Assembly (NCBI RefSeq): GCF_029983095.1
Contig: NZ_CP120467.1
Location: 1,596,501 to 1,660,500, forward strand
DNA length: 64,000 nucleotides
Direction of reading: 5' to 3'
Origin: Enterococcus montenegrensis
GTDB taxonomy: Bacteria; Bacillota; Bacilli; Lactobacillales; Enterococcaceae
In this document: positions 42,113-51,195 of the stretch, in pieces
Layout: every line of letters starts with the position of its first letter
Numbering within the stretch: the stretch's first letter is position 1
Program-made: the position numbers and the translations under genes
The notes under the pieces: model-generated
What the model saw: the letters and a program-made list of their open reading frames with translations, nothing else
What the model was told of the DNA's origin: nothing
Database searches by the model: none

Positions 42113-43276
42113 TTATTTTAATTTGCGGGCACCATCATCAATACTCGCTTTGTAAATATCTGTAGCATACCCGATCTTCTCTTTGTAGGCAGCTTTTACA
42201 TTTTCAGTAAAATGCTCAAATTCACTTTCTTTAACAAGTGCAATCGCACAGCCACCAAAACCTGCTCCAGTCATGCGCGCCCCTAGTACACCTGATTGCG
42301 CTTGGGCTGTAGCTACTAGAGTATCCAACTCAATACCTGTCACTTCATAATCATACTGCAAAGACGCATGAGATGCATTTAATAATTTACCAAAAGTTGC
42401 TAAATCACCGTTAACTAATGCCATCTTGGCTTTTTTAGTCCGTTCATTTTCAGTAACTGCGTGTTTTGCTCGTTTAATGAGAACCTCATCCCCAATTAAA
42501 TCCGTATTATTGAAAAATTCTGCTTCTGATAATTCACCTAATGATCTAATCGGTAATTTTGTTTGGAGGCGACTCAATGCTTCTTCACATTCACTTCGGC
42601 GTTCATTGTATTTCGAGTCAGCTAATTCACGGCGTTTATTCGTATTCATAATCGCCACAACGTATTCGCCAAATTCCGCTGGAACCAATTCATATTCAAG
42701 TGTATTTGTATCCAGCAAAATGGCATGATCCATTTTTCCCATACCAATTGCAAATTGATCCATGATACCTGAATTGACACCAATAAATTTATTTTCTACG
42801 CGTTTACCTGTTTGGACTAATTCAATCATTTTGACATCAAGGTCAAATAAATCTTGTAAGATTACCCCTGTCAAAAGCTCAATCGATGCTGAAGATGAAA
42901 GACCTGCTCCATTTGGAATAGTACCATAAAAAAGAATTTCCATGCCACTTTCAATTTGAAAGCCATCACTTTTTAAAAAGCGCATCATCCCTTTTGGATA
43001 GTTAGTCCAATCGTGTTCTTTATGAAAATCCAAATCATCAATTGAAAATTCAATAATTCCTTTTTCCGGGAAGTTTTCCGAATAAAGACGGACTTTTTTA
43101 TCCTCACGTTTTCGTGCTAACCCATAAGTACCGATTGTAATTGAAGCTGGAAAAACATAACCGCCATTGTAATCTGTATGTTCGCCAATTAAATTAATTC
43201 GGCCTGGAGCAAAATATTCACCGGTTGATTTATTACCAAATTTCGCATTAAAAAGTTCTTGTAAGTCTTTTGTCAT
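42113..43276 (-). CDS. galK: Galactokinase
   Basis: GalK phosphorylates galactose, first step of the Leloir route. The 387-residue GHMP kinase has the galactokinase signature [20 protein letters not shown], the ATP loop [14 protein letters not shown] and [13 protein letters not shown]. The ATG at 43276 follows GAGGTG; an in-frame start 18 bases upstream has no site. The operator-bearing promoter is directly upstream. Confidence 0.97.
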   Translation of the reverse strand: MTKDLQELFNAKFGNKSTGEYFAPGRINLIGEHTDYNGGYVFPASITIGTYGLARKREDKKVRLYSENFPEKGIIEFSIDDLDFHKEHDWTNYPKGMMRFLKSDGFQIESGMEILFYGTIPNGAGLSSSASIELLTGVILQDLFDLDVKMIELVQTGKRVENKFIGVNSGIMDQFAIGMGKMDHAILLDTNTLEYELVPAEFGEYVVAIMNTNKRRELADSKYNERRSECEEALSRLQTKLPIRSLGELSEAEFFNNTDLIGDEVLIKRAKHAVTENERTKKAKMALVNGDLATFGKLLNASHASLQYDYEVTGIELDTLVATAQAQSGVLGARMTGAGFGGCAIALVKESEFEHFTENVKAAYKEKIGYATDIYKASIDDGARKLK

Positions 43277-43299
43277 CAAAAAACACCTCATCATTTTTG

Positions 43300-43340
43300 T
43301 TTAGTAAATTTATTATAATTTATTTACTAAATATTTTCAA
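43300..43340 (-). promoter_or_regulatory. gal operon promoter with inverted-repeat operator
   Basis: Minus-strand TTGAAA (43335-43340) and TATAAT (43312-43317) are 17 bases apart. TTTAGTAAAT (43300-43309) and ATTTACTAAA (43322-43331) form an inverted repeat around the -10. Binding there would block RNA polymerase, which suits a GalR operator. Confidence 0.75.
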
Positions 43341-43452
43341 TGATTATTTATTTACGAACTTAATGCCAGTCACTAACTGGAAAAAGCGTTTAGCTTTTAT
43401 TTTTAGTGGACTTGTTACATAATATAATAAAAGTATGAACGGAGTGATTGGG

Positions 43453-43620
43453 ATGAAAAAATTTGTATCAGGTGTCTTAGTCGGTACTTTGGCTACCGTT
43501 GCAGCAGCAGGTGCTTTTGTAGTAACTGTCAAAAAACAAGTAATCGATCCTATCGATGAAAAAGAAGCGATGATTGAAGAAAACCGAAAAAAAGCAATGC
43601 GTAAACGCGTTGCCCGCTAA
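43453..43620 (+). CDS. DUF3042 family small membrane protein
   Basis: The 55-residue protein has one N-terminal membrane segment (KKFVSGVLVGTLATVAAAG) and a charged tail rich in E, K and R. It fits DUF3042, small proteins of unknown function in Lactobacillales. The ATG at 43453 follows GGAG by nine bases; an in-frame ATG at 43435 has a poorer site. It is monocistronic with its own terminator. Confidence 0.82.
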   Translation: MKKFVSGVLVGTLATVAAAGAFVVTVKKQVIDPIDEKEAMIEENRKKAMRKRVAR

Positions 43621-43621
43621 T

Positions 43622-43657
43622 AAAAAAATCACACCATCAACTGGTGTGATTTTTTTA
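43622..43657 (+). terminator. Terminator of the DUF3042 gene
   Basis: AAAAAAATCACACCA pairs with TGGTGTGATTTTTTT (about 43622-43657), a perfect hairpin with a T tail. Confidence 0.92.
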
Positions 43658-43725
43658 ATGTATCTCTAAGGACTGCTTATCTTAGTAGTCTTTTTTCTTT
43701 TAATCTATTTACTGATAAATAAAAA

Positions 43726-44082
43726 TTATGTTTTGCGGTTTAAATATTCTGCTAACACAACCGCTTGATTATGCACTTCATCTTTAGCGCCATATAACAA
43801 CGTTACTTTTTCTTTTCGCTGAACAATTGTCGTAAGTTGGGCAAGTGCAGACTTAGCCGGCTCAGTTTGCAACTCCGCGATATACTTTTCTTTAAAGACC
43901 GGAAAGTTTTCTGGCTTGTGGCCAAACCATTTTCGCAATTCTGTTGAAGGAGCAATTTCTTTTAACCATTCATCCAAGTGTGCATCCACTTTTTTAATGC
44001 CCCGCGGCCAGACTCGGTCAACTAAAACGCGAAAGCCATCTTTTTTTTCGTAGTCGGCATAAATTCTTTTTGTCGTAATCAT
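43726..44082 (-). CDS. DUF488 family protein (YeaO-like)
   Basis: The 118-residue protein matches DUF488 with RVLVDRVWPRGIKKVDAHLD, WLKEIAPSTELRKWFGH and a C-terminal VTLLYGAKDEVHNQAVVL. Function is unknown. AGGAGG precedes the ATG. It stands between two terminators. Confidence 0.85.
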   Translation of the reverse strand: MITTKRIYADYEKKDGFRVLVDRVWPRGIKKVDAHLDEWLKEIAPSTELRKWFGHKPENFPVFKEKYIAELQTEPAKSALAQLTTIVQRKEKVTLLYGAKDEVHNQAVVLAEYLNRKT

Positions 44083-44140
44083 GATTAATCCCTCCTTTCT
44101 TTAGTTTAGCACTTCTTGGTAAAACCACCCAATAAAAAAA

Positions 44141-44178
44141 TACTGGACTAAAAGCCAGAAGTGACCTTTGTTCCAGTA
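44141..44178 (-). terminator. Terminator of the rhodanese-like gene
   Basis: TACTGGA (44141-44147) pairs with TCCAGTA (44172-44178), and a minus-strand T run follows. Confidence 0.75.
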
Positions 44179-44186
44179 TCAAAAAT

Positions 44187-44585
44187 TTAACTGTTTTTCT
44201 TTTTAACTTTACCTTCCCAGCTTTGGTATCCACCTTTTAATAAGTAAATATCTGTATAGCCGGCTTTACGCAATTTGTTGGCAGCTCGTACTGCAATTGC
44301 TCGTTTTTGATCATAAATGTAAACTGGTTGATCTTTACGAATACTACCAATTGAATTTTTCAAAACAGAGTAGGGAATATTGCGAGCACCTAATACATGT
44401 CCGGCATCAAACTCATCTTTTTCCCGAACATCAACGACTTGTGCTTTACGCATACCTTCTCGAAAAGTCTCTTGATCAATTGTTGTAGCAGATTTTTTAG
44501 CCATAATTCGAAGATACAATTCATTAATTCCGATTCCTAATAAAATTGCAATTAAAACAATATCAATAATAATAATTGGAGACAT
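44187..44585 (-). CDS. Membrane-anchored rhodanese-like protein, catalytic Cys absent
   Basis: The 132-residue protein has an N-terminal membrane segment (about 3-25) and a rhodanese domain (about 42-128: VVDVREKDEFDAGHVLGARN, YLLKGGYQSWEGK). At the active-site loop the sequence is VYIYDQKRAIAVRAA, with Asp where active sulfurtransferases have Cys. It is therefore unlikely to transfer sulfur and may act as a binding domain. It follows glucokinase by 15 bases, so it is probably in the same operon. Confidence 0.85.
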   Translation of the reverse strand: MSPIIIIDIVLIAILLGIGINELYLRIMAKKSATTIDQETFREGMRKAQVVDVREKDEFDAGHVLGARNIPYSVLKNSIGSIRKDQPVYIYDQKRAIAVRAANKLRKAGYTDIYLLKGGYQSWEGKVKKKNS

Positions 44586-44600
44586 CTTTTGCTTTCCTTC

Positions 44601-45566
44601 CTATTTCACGAAATCTAATGCTAATGAAGCTGCGCCAATAACGCCTGCTTCGTTGCCTAGTTGTGCTAATTTAATACTGGTACTTTCAGTTACTTGTGGG
44701 AAAGTAAATTCAGCAAAGTACTTTTCAACGCGACTACGTAAAAATTCTCCTGCGGCTGAAACTCCACCACCTAAAACAATTGCAGATGGATTTAAGGTGT
44801 TGCCTAAATTACCACATGCTAAGCCTAAATAAAAGCAGACCTTGTCAACGACCATTAAAGCAAAGGCGTCACCCGCCTGGGCATAATCAAAAACATCTTT
44901 AGATGAAATATCATACCCTTCATCTAGTTGCGCTTTTAATTTCGAATCTCCTGCGTACTCTTCAGCTAAATGACGGGCTACCCGTACAACACCAGTAGCA
45001 GAAGAAACGGTTTCTAAACAACCTTTTTTACCACAAGTACATTGGAAACCTGCCGGATCAACTGTGACATGGCCGATTTCACCGGCACAACCTGCAACAC
45101 CGTGTAATAAATGACCTTCAGCGATAATACCACCACCAACACCGGTACCAAGGGTGATAAAGATAACGTCTGGGTTATTCTCCCCAGCACCTAACCAACG
45201 TTCGCCCAAAGCTGCAACATTGGCATCATTGTCAATGGCAAAAGGAATTTTAGTTCCTGCTTCAATTTGTTCTTTAACAGGTTGCAATGTCGTCCAATTT
45301 AAATTGTAAGCCCCAATTACTGTTCCTGCATTACGATCAACACTACCTGGTGTTCCCATTCCAATTCCAACAAAATCTGCTGGTTTCATGTTGTATAAGG
45401 CTAAATGATGATTAATTGATTCCACGATTTCTGGTACGATATGACTACCTTCATCCAATATGTTGGTTTCAATACTCCATTTTTGTTGAATTTCTCCTGC
45501 GGTAGTTAAAATTGCGAATTTTACTGTAGTCCCGCCTAAATCAATTCCGATAATTTTTTTGTCCAT
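44601..45566 (-). CDS. glcK: ROK-family glucokinase
   Basis: The 321-residue ROK kinase phosphorylates glucose. It has the ATP motif GIDLGGTTVKFAIL, DNDANVAALGERWLGAG, FITLGTGVGGGIIAEGHLL and the ROK zinc motif CTCGKKGCLE. The ATG at 45566 follows AAAGGA by nine bases; an in-frame TTG six bases upstream is too close. It lies six bases after yqgQ in the order 5-FCL, rhomboid, yqgQ, glcK known from related bacteria. Confidence 0.94.
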   Translation of the reverse strand: MDKKIIGIDLGGTTVKFAILTTAGEIQQKWSIETNILDEGSHIVPEIVESINHHLALYNMKPADFVGIGMGTPGSVDRNAGTVIGAYNLNWTTLQPVKEQIEAGTKIPFAIDNDANVAALGERWLGAGENNPDVIFITLGTGVGGGIIAEGHLLHGVAGCAGEIGHVTVDPAGFQCTCGKKGCLETVSSATGVVRVARHLAEEYAGDSKLKAQLDEGYDISSKDVFDYAQAGDAFALMVVDKVCFYLGLACGNLGNTLNPSAIVLGGGVSAAGEFLRSRVEKYFAEFTFPQVTESTSIKLAQLGNEAGVIGAASLALDFVK

Positions 45567-45572
45567 GTACAA

Positions 45573-45779
45573 TTATCCTTTCTGCCGACTTTCTTCAATG
45601 CGATGCTCTCGTTTTAATATGCGCCAGCAAGTTAGATACGTATCGTGATCGATTAAACGACCATCGTATAAATTTTTTAATTCAATTAACATTAATTCGA
45701 TATCATAAATGCGCTTGCCTACATAAATATAAATACCAAAACGTTTAAATAATTGCTGAACATCGTAAAGAGTTTCCAT
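45573..45779 (-). CDS. yqgQ: YqgQ family protein (DUF910)
   Basis: The 68-residue protein has the DUF910/YqgQ signature FGIYIYVGKRIYDIELM and LIDHDTYLTCWRILKREHRI. Its function is not known, though it is conserved next to glucokinase in many Firmicutes. The ATG at 45779 is preceded by GAGGAAG; the frame further upstream overlaps the rhomboid gene and is not real. Confidence 0.9.
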   Translation of the reverse strand: METLYDVQQLFKRFGIYIYVGKRIYDIELMLIELKNLYDGRLIDHDTYLTCWRILKREHRIEESRQKG

Positions 45780-45799
45780 TTTACACACTTCCTCGCATA

Positions 45800-46495
45800 T
45801 TATACAGGCAATCCATATTTTTTTAAACCATATAAAAGACAAATCACGAAAAGAAATACAAAAACAACACCGCAAATGACTCTTGTATGAATTGAAAAAC
45901 GACCGTGATTTTGTGGTAGCGCTACGACATTACCTAACAATAGCCCACCGATAACACCGCCGATATGTCCCCAGATATCAATCGATTGATCAAAAATACC
46001 AAATAATAAACTAAGACCAACAAAAAGGGCAAATTGTCTGACCATGCCTTGCACAGCCGGATTATTGCGGAAATAATATCCTAATAACAAAAAGGCCCCG
46101 AAGACACCAAAAATTGAAGTGCTACTACCAGCTGAACGGATGCCTGCGTTATTAAATGCAAAACTGACTGCATTTCCCATCACGCCACTTAATAAATACA
46201 AGACAAAAAAACGCCAATGGCCATAGATGGCTTCAACTTGCTGCCCAATAAAATATAATACAATTGAATTAACAGCAAAATGGGTCAGTGAAAAGTGGAT
46301 AAATATCGGTGTTATAAAGCGCCAGTATTGGTGAAGATAGGCGACAAAAGGTCCAAACATCACACCACGAGCTTCAATTTGTAGACTGGGAATAAACATA
46401 AGCAAATAAACGACTGTTTGAATTGCTAAAAAGCTGTACGTAACAACCGGCCGATTAAGCCAGCGTTTTAATGTCATTTTCCATTCGTTATTCAT
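45800..46495 (-). CDS. gluP: Rhomboid family intramembrane serine protease
   Basis: The 231-residue membrane protein has about seven helices. The catalytic Ser is in the rhomboid motif GSSTSIFGVFGAF (about 130-145) and the catalytic His in WGHIGGVIGGLLLG. HFSLTHFAVNSIVLYFIG holds the family His/Asn region. There is no N-terminal TPR part as in B. subtilis GluP. The ATG at 46495 follows GAGGT. It overlaps the preceding gene by 8 bases. Confidence 0.9.
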   Translation of the reverse strand: MNNEWKMTLKRWLNRPVVTYSFLAIQTVVYLLMFIPSLQIEARGVMFGPFVAYLHQYWRFITPIFIHFSLTHFAVNSIVLYFIGQQVEAIYGHWRFFVLYLLSGVMGNAVSFAFNNAGIRSAGSSTSIFGVFGAFLLLGYYFRNNPAVQGMVRQFALFVGLSLLFGIFDQSIDIWGHIGGVIGGLLLGNVVALPQNHGRFSIHTRVICGVVFVFLFVICLLYGLKKYGLPV

Positions 46496-47057
46496 AAACA
46501 ACCTCACTTCTATAATCCGTAATTATTTTTTTTACCGGAAGATCAAATTTCTCAGGCTGCCAATCCTCAACAATCTGCTCGTTAAAAACCAAACTAACCG
46601 TCTGTCCTTTATAATCCATTAAAAAGCGATCGTAATACCCGCCACCAAAACCAATGCGATAACCGCGACTTGAAAAAACGATGCCAGGAACTATTAATAA
46701 ATCAATTTCATCTTTTGCCACTGTATCAGTTACTAGTGGTTCTTGTACACCAAAATTAGAAACGTGATAGCTTGTATCTTCAACAACCGGATGAAAAGTC
46801 AATAAACGATTTTGTAAAGCTTTTGGAGCAACCATTTGTTTACCTTCTTGAAAAGCTCGTTGAAAAATTGGCTGCGTGTCTAATTCTATGTCCGTTGCAC
46901 GGATAGCTGCAATACAATTTGCCTCTTGCCATAGACGACTGGCAAATAACAATTGCAAAATAATGGTTTCTTTTTCTTGTTTTTTACCTTTATGAAGAGC
47001 TAATTCTTGCAACTTAGCAATTCCTTTTTGGCGTAACTCTTTTTTATCCAAATCCAT
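46488..47057 (-). CDS. 5-formyltetrahydrofolate cyclo-ligase
   Basis: This 189-residue enzyme converts 5-formyl-THF to 5,10-methenyl-THF with ATP. The signature RIGFGGGYYDRFL and the N-terminal KKELRQKGIAKL basic region are clear. LIVPGIVFSSRGYRIGFGGG covers the nucleotide site. AAGGAG precedes the ATG. It opens the unit containing the rhomboid, yqgQ, glcK and rhodanese-like genes. Confidence 0.93.
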   Translation of the reverse strand: MDLDKKELRQKGIAKLQELALHKGKKQEKETIILQLLFASRLWQEANCIAAIRATDIELDTQPIFQRAFQEGKQMVAPKALQNRLLTFHPVVEDTSYHVSNFGVQEPLVTDTVAKDEIDLLIVPGIVFSSRGYRIGFGGGYYDRFLMDYKGQTVSLVFNEQIVEDWQPEKFDLPVKKIITDYRSEVVYE

Positions 47058-47296
47058 CGCTCCTTATTCAGGCTATTTTCCAAGTGAAATCTCGCGATAC
47101 GTCATCTTAACAGACTAATTAAGACTCTAATTGCATGGTATCGAAAAAATAAAAAAATAGCAAACGGCTGGAAAATACCAAAATGCCTGCATTTTCATTT
47201 TAAGTAAAAACAAGACAAGTAGTAAGTAAAAACAAACCTTACTCCTTGCCTAATTCTAGTAATCCTAAAGAGAGTAGCAATTCATTACCGATAGTC

Positions 47297-48283
47297 TTAT
47301 ACCTTGAGCTTTTGCACCAATAAAATCAAGAAATAAGGTGCACCACAAATGGCAATCATTACGCCTGCAGGTAATTCACCACCAGTTAAAAGTAATCTGC
47401 CTAAGGTATCAGCGGCTAAAACAATTACAGAACCAATCAATAAAGTTAATGGAAAACGTTGTTGCGCTCGCCCTTTTACTAATGTCTTCGCAATATGAGG
47501 TGCCAAAAGTCCAACAAAAGCTAAGTTTCCGCAAAATGCTACGCAACTTGCTGCTATCGCCGCCCCTAAAAATAAAAAACGAAGGCGAACGCTGCGAACT
47601 TTTACACCTATGCTGAAAGCCTGCTCATCGTTTAACTGCAATAAGTCTAAATAAGGCAACTGTCTGAATGTGACCCCAAGTAAAAGGATAAGCCAGCTGA
47701 GTAAAATAAAAACATAACTCCAGTTTGTCCCCCATAACGATCCCGCAAGCCAATTTGTTACAAAACGATAGCGATCTGGTGCCACTTTAATCGTGCCCAA
47801 TAAAGTCAAAGCGCCAAAACCAGCGTTCACAGCAATCCCTGCCAATAATAATTTATCCAAAGTTAAAAACGGGCCTTTTTGATAGGCAATCCCATATACT
47901 GCAAAGACCGCAATCAAACCACCTGCTAATGCTAATAGCGGCAGCAAAAAGCCACTCCCTTGAGCAAAAAAGCCAAGATAAATCAGTACAAAAAAACCGG
48001 CACCACTATTAATTCCCAGTAAAGATGCATCTGCTAAATCGTTACGGGTCACACCTTGCAATAAATATCCCGCTGCGCCCAGGCCAGCACCACCTAAAAC
48101 AGCTAAAATAGTTCGCGGTAGCCGCAACTCAAAAACTGTTAATTGCAATGCATTACTAGCCTTTCCTCTGATCAATAATAAAATATCATTCAAAGTTAAA
48201 ATTTGACGTCCAAGTATAACGCTCAGCCAAAGTAAAATAAGGAGTAAACCAAGGACAATGCCATACACATATTTTTTTTTCAC
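47297..48283 (-). CDS. Iron-siderophore ABC transporter permease (FecCD type)
   Basis: The 328-residue permease has about ten helices with GAGLGAAGYLLQGVTRNDLADASLLGINSGA and the motif GNLAFVGLLAPHIAKTLV, both typical of FecCD/FhuG. The start is GTG at 48283, which overlaps the TGA of the first permease gene (GTGA) and lies 6 bases from GGAGGAG. It pairs with the permease encoded upstream. Fur boxes imply iron control. Confidence 0.93.
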   Translation of the reverse strand: MKKKYVYGIVLGLLLILLWLSVILGRQILTLNDILLLIRGKASNALQLTVFELRLPRTILAVLGGAGLGAAGYLLQGVTRNDLADASLLGINSGAGFFVLIYLGFFAQGSGFLLPLLALAGGLIAVFAVYGIAYQKGPFLTLDKLLLAGIAVNAGFGALTLLGTIKVAPDRYRFVTNWLAGSLWGTNWSYVFILLSWLILLLGVTFRQLPYLDLLQLNDEQAFSIGVKVRSVRLRFLFLGAAIAASCVAFCGNLAFVGLLAPHIAKTLVKGRAQQRFPLTLLIGSVIVLAADTLGRLLLTGGELPAGVMIAICGAPYFLILLVQKLKV

Positions 48284-49269
48284 GCTCGACTCCTCCAAAT
48301 CTTTAGGAGTAAAAATGGAACCCCGACAATTGTAATCAAAAGTCCCAAAGGTGTTTCAAATGGCGGATTTAAAAGGCGGGCCAATAAATCCGCTAGCACT
48401 ACAAACAGCCCCCCGCCAACCAAAACTAATGGCAATAAACGGCGATAATTATCTCCTGTAAAATAGCGCAAGACATGAGGGACCATCAGTCCGATAAAAC
48501 TGATGGGGCCAACAAGTGCCACCGCAATTCCAGCCAAAATAACGACAAATAGTAAAGTAAAAAAACGAATACGCCACGGTTTTTTTCCTAAAGCTAATGC
48601 ATTGTCATCCCCTAAAAGTAATAAATTAATGCCCCCGGCAAGAAACAAAATGCCTGTTACTGCAATTAAGTAAAGCAGCCAAACTTGTTTTAATTGCTCC
48701 CAAGTAATATTGGCGACTCCACCAACAAACCAAAAGGCAATATCTTGTTGCAAATCAAACAAAAGCGACAATGCCTGACTAAGTGCGGTAAAAAGACTGC
48801 TAATCGCCACCCCGGCCAACACAAGACGCGTTGGTGTCAAGGTGGTAACAGAACGGCGGCTGACCAAAAAAATTAAAAAGGCGGCTAAAAAAGCACCCGC
48901 AAAAGAAAACCAAATTGTTTGATTAATTGAAGCCTTGGGCCACAAAATAAAAACAAGCGCCAAGCCTAACGAAGCACCGCTGTTAATTCCTAATAAACCA
49001 GCATCAGCTAGTGGATTTCTAGTCACCCCTTGCATAACTGCTCCACTTAAAGCAAATGCACTTCCCACAAAAAAAGCACCGATAATGCGAGGTAAACGTA
49101 AATTCACGATTATTTGTTGGGCTTGATTGTTTTTATCAAAGTGAAAAAAAGCACTTATAATTTCACGAATAGAAATATCAGCAGCTCCATTTGTTAATGA
49201 TAAAAATAGAACTAAAAAAGCCGCGATTATTAAAAATCCCCAGGCCAAAACAAAACGACTAATCTTCAT
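48280..49269 (-). CDS. Iron-siderophore ABC transporter permease (FecCD type)
   Basis: The 329-residue permease is paralogous to the one downstream. It has GSAFALSGAVMQGVTRNPLADAG, SFIGLMVPHVLRYFTGDNYR and about ten helices. The ATG at 49269 follows AGGAGACAGAAG, and the gene overlaps the end of the ATPase gene by 11 bases. Both permeases form the transmembrane pore of one importer. Confidence 0.93.
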   Translation of the reverse strand: MKISRFVLAWGFLIIAAFLVLFLSLTNGAADISIREIISAFFHFDKNNQAQQIIVNLRLPRIIGAFFVGSAFALSGAVMQGVTRNPLADAGLLGINSGASLGLALVFILWPKASINQTIWFSFAGAFLAAFLIFLVSRRSVTTLTPTRLVLAGVAISSLFTALSQALSLLFDLQQDIAFWFVGGVANITWEQLKQVWLLYLIAVTGILFLAGGINLLLLGDDNALALGKKPWRIRFFTLLFVVILAGIAVALVGPISFIGLMVPHVLRYFTGDNYRRLLPLVLVGGGLFVVLADLLARLLNPPFETPLGLLITIVGVPFLLLKIWRSRA

Positions 49270-50059
49270 CTTCTGTCTCCTGCAATTCATAATTCATTAA
49301 AAGCGGTTTTTCCGTTTTGATATCTACTGTTAATTCCGCCTTAATGGCAAATAATTGCGCCAAAATTTCAGTGGTCATGACGTTTTGTGGTGTCCCATTA
49401 GCTATAATTTGACCTTGTTTTAAACCAATTAGGATATCAGAAAAACGGGAAGCCAAATTTAAATCGTGGATAGACATGACAATCGTTTTTTGATACTTTT
49501 GATTGATTTTTTGAAGTAGTTGTAAAATTTCCAACTGATGAGCTGGATCTAAAAAAGTTGTTGGTTCATCCAAAATCAAAATATCTGTATCTTGTGCTAA
49601 TGCCATTGCCAACCAAACACGTTGCCGCTGTCCACCCGAGAGAGCTTGTAATGAACGTTGGGCTAGATTTTCAAGGCCGGTTGCAGAAAGTGCCCAATTA
49701 ATTGCCTCTTGATCTTTTTGATCCAATTGTCGCAGTCCCTTTTGATAGGGAAAACGTCCGTAAGAAACTAATTCTCTAACTGTCAACTCAAGATTTTGTT
49801 CCGTGTTTTGTGCAAGTAAGGCGATCTGCTGTGCCACTTCTTTTGTCGGTAACGTTTTGATACTGACACCATTTAGATTTACTACCCCTTTTTGTGGCTG
49901 CATAATTCGCGCCAATGTTTTTAATAGTGTCGACTTGCCACTGCCATTTGGTCCAATTAAACCAATTATTTTTCCTACTGGTAATTGGAGCGACAACGAT
50001 TCAATAATAATTTGTTTTTGATAACCAACAGTTATCCCTTTTGCTTCCAAGGTAGTCAT
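49259..50059 (-). CDS. Iron-siderophore ABC transporter ATP-binding protein
   Basis: The 266-residue FecE/FhuC-type ATPase has Walker A GLIGPNGSGKSTLLKTLAR, Q loop, signature LSGGQRQRVWLAMALAQ, Walker B DILILDEPTTFLD and the switch His in MSIHDLNLASRF. It is the first gene of the minus-strand unit. Its ribosome site is weak. The binding protein gene is divergent at 50265. Confidence 0.95.
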   Translation of the reverse strand: MTTLEAKGITVGYQKQIIIESLSLQLPVGKIIGLIGPNGSGKSTLLKTLARIMQPQKGVVNLNGVSIKTLPTKEVAQQIALLAQNTEQNLELTVRELVSYGRFPYQKGLRQLDQKDQEAINWALSATGLENLAQRSLQALSGGQRQRVWLAMALAQDTDILILDEPTTFLDPAHQLEILQLLQKINQKYQKTIVMSIHDLNLASRFSDILIGLKQGQIIANGTPQNVMTTEILAQLFAIKAELTVDIKTEKPLLMNYELQETEDED

Positions 50060-50076
50060 TGTAATTCTCTACTTTC

Positions 50077-50095
50077 ATTGATAATGATTATCAAT
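50077..50095. promoter_or_regulatory. Fur-like box upstream of the ABC ATPase gene
   Basis: ATTGATAATGATTATCAAT is a 19-base near-perfect palindrome matching the Fur consensus (GATAATGATAATCATTATC type). It lies 18 bases before the ATPase gene start, so iron would repress the unit. Confidence 0.8.
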
Positions 50096-50165
50096 TATCG
50101 CTTTAATTTTTCAATTCGTCAATAGTAGGAAAATTGATTTCATCGCATTTGTCTTAAAAATAAAA

Positions 50166-50193
50166 TTGACAAAAAAGAGAAATATGCTAGTAT
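50166..50193 (+). promoter_or_regulatory. Promoter of the siderophore-binding lipoprotein gene
   Basis: TTGACA (50166-50171) lies 16 bases before an extended -10 TGC-TAGTAT (50188-50193). A Fur-like box follows directly. Confidence 0.6.
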
Positions 50194-50198
50194 CTTTA

Positions 50199-50216
50199 AT
50201 TGATAATCATTCTCAT
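50199..50216. promoter_or_regulatory. Fur-like box upstream of the lipoprotein gene
   Basis: ATTGATAATCATTCTCAT matches one side of the Fur consensus well and the other with mismatches. It overlaps the expected transcription start. Confidence 0.7.
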
Positions 50217-50264
50217 TTAAAGAAATAAATACCAGAATTTGCTTTACAAGAAAGGAAGTCATTC

Positions 50265-51194
50265 ATGAAGAAGTATCAAAAAATTACCACCGGTTTAGTA
50301 TTATTAGCTAGTCTTTTATTATTTGCAGGTTGTGGGACGGAAAATAAAGAGTCCACTCAAAAAGAAAGTCGGACACTGACCGATCAATTGGATCATAAAG
50401 TTGAAATTCCCAATAATCCCAAGCGAATTATTGGCAGTTATTTAGAAGATTACCTAGTAGCATTAGGAGAAAAACCAGTTGCCCAATGGACTGTTGGGGG
50501 TGGATCTCGTCAAGATTATTTGCGTAAGGATCTAAAAGATGTTCCTTTAATTAATTATGACTTACCTTATGAAGATGTTTTATCCTATGAACCGGATTTA
50601 TTATTAATTGAATCAAACGGTTTAGTCGAAGGGGGAAAATACGATAAATACGCCAAAATTGCTCCAACCTATGTTGTTAAAAATGGCGAAAAAGTTACTT
50701 GGCAAGCTAAATTAACTGACGTTGCCAATGTCTTGAACAAACAAAAAGAAGGCAAAAAAATCATTACGGACTATGAAAAATTAGTAGCTGAAACTAAAAA
50801 AGATTATGCCAAAAAAATAGAAGGTAAATCTGTCGCTGTTTTGTGGGTAACCAATAACTCTGCTTTTATGGTTGCTGACACACGTTCCAGCGGTGATCTG
50901 TTGTATCAACAATTAGGCTTCAAGGTCCCGAATCTAACCAAAGAAATCAGCGAAAAGGCAACTTCAGATTGGTCGGCGGTTTCACTAGAAAAATTAGCCC
51001 AAATTGATTGTGACTATTTAATTCTTGTTAATAGTGACAAAAAAGCGGCAATGTTCAAAGATCCTTTATGGCAAAATATTCCCGCAGTAAAAAATGGGAA
51101 TTTATGGGAATTTGGCCCTGAAAAAAGCTGGTTGTATAATGGCCCCATCGCGTATCAAAAGATGATTGAAGATGTCAAAGCAAAACTAAAATAA
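50265..51194 (+). CDS. Iron-siderophore ABC transporter substrate-binding lipoprotein
   Basis: The 309-residue protein has a lipoprotein signal with lipobox LFAGC (Cys near 23), then a FecB/TroA-like fold: LTDQLDHKVEIPNNPKRIIG, YEPDLLLIESNG, and a C-terminal lobe with LAQIDCDYLILVNSDKK and WQNIPAVKNGNLWEF. It should bind a ferric siderophore for the divergent ATPase and permeases. AAAGGAAGT precedes the ATG. The exact ligand is not readable. Confidence 0.92.
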   Translation: MKKYQKITTGLVLLASLLLFAGCGTENKESTQKESRTLTDQLDHKVEIPNNPKRIIGSYLEDYLVALGEKPVAQWTVGGGSRQDYLRKDLKDVPLINYDLPYEDVLSYEPDLLLIESNGLVEGGKYDKYAKIAPTYVVKNGEKVTWQAKLTDVANVLNKQKEGKKIITDYEKLVAETKKDYAKKIEGKSVAVLWVTNNSAFMVADTRSSGDLLYQQLGFKVPNLTKEISEKATSDWSAVSLEKLAQIDCDYLILVNSDKKAAMFKDPLWQNIPAVKNGNLWEFGPEKSWLYNGPIAYQKMIEDVKAKLK

Positions 51195-51195
51195 A

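Noticed and set aside
47201-47235. Direct repeat TAAGTAAAAACAA upstream of the 5-FCL gene
   Set aside because: Only two short AT-rich copies; it may be chance and has no clear function.
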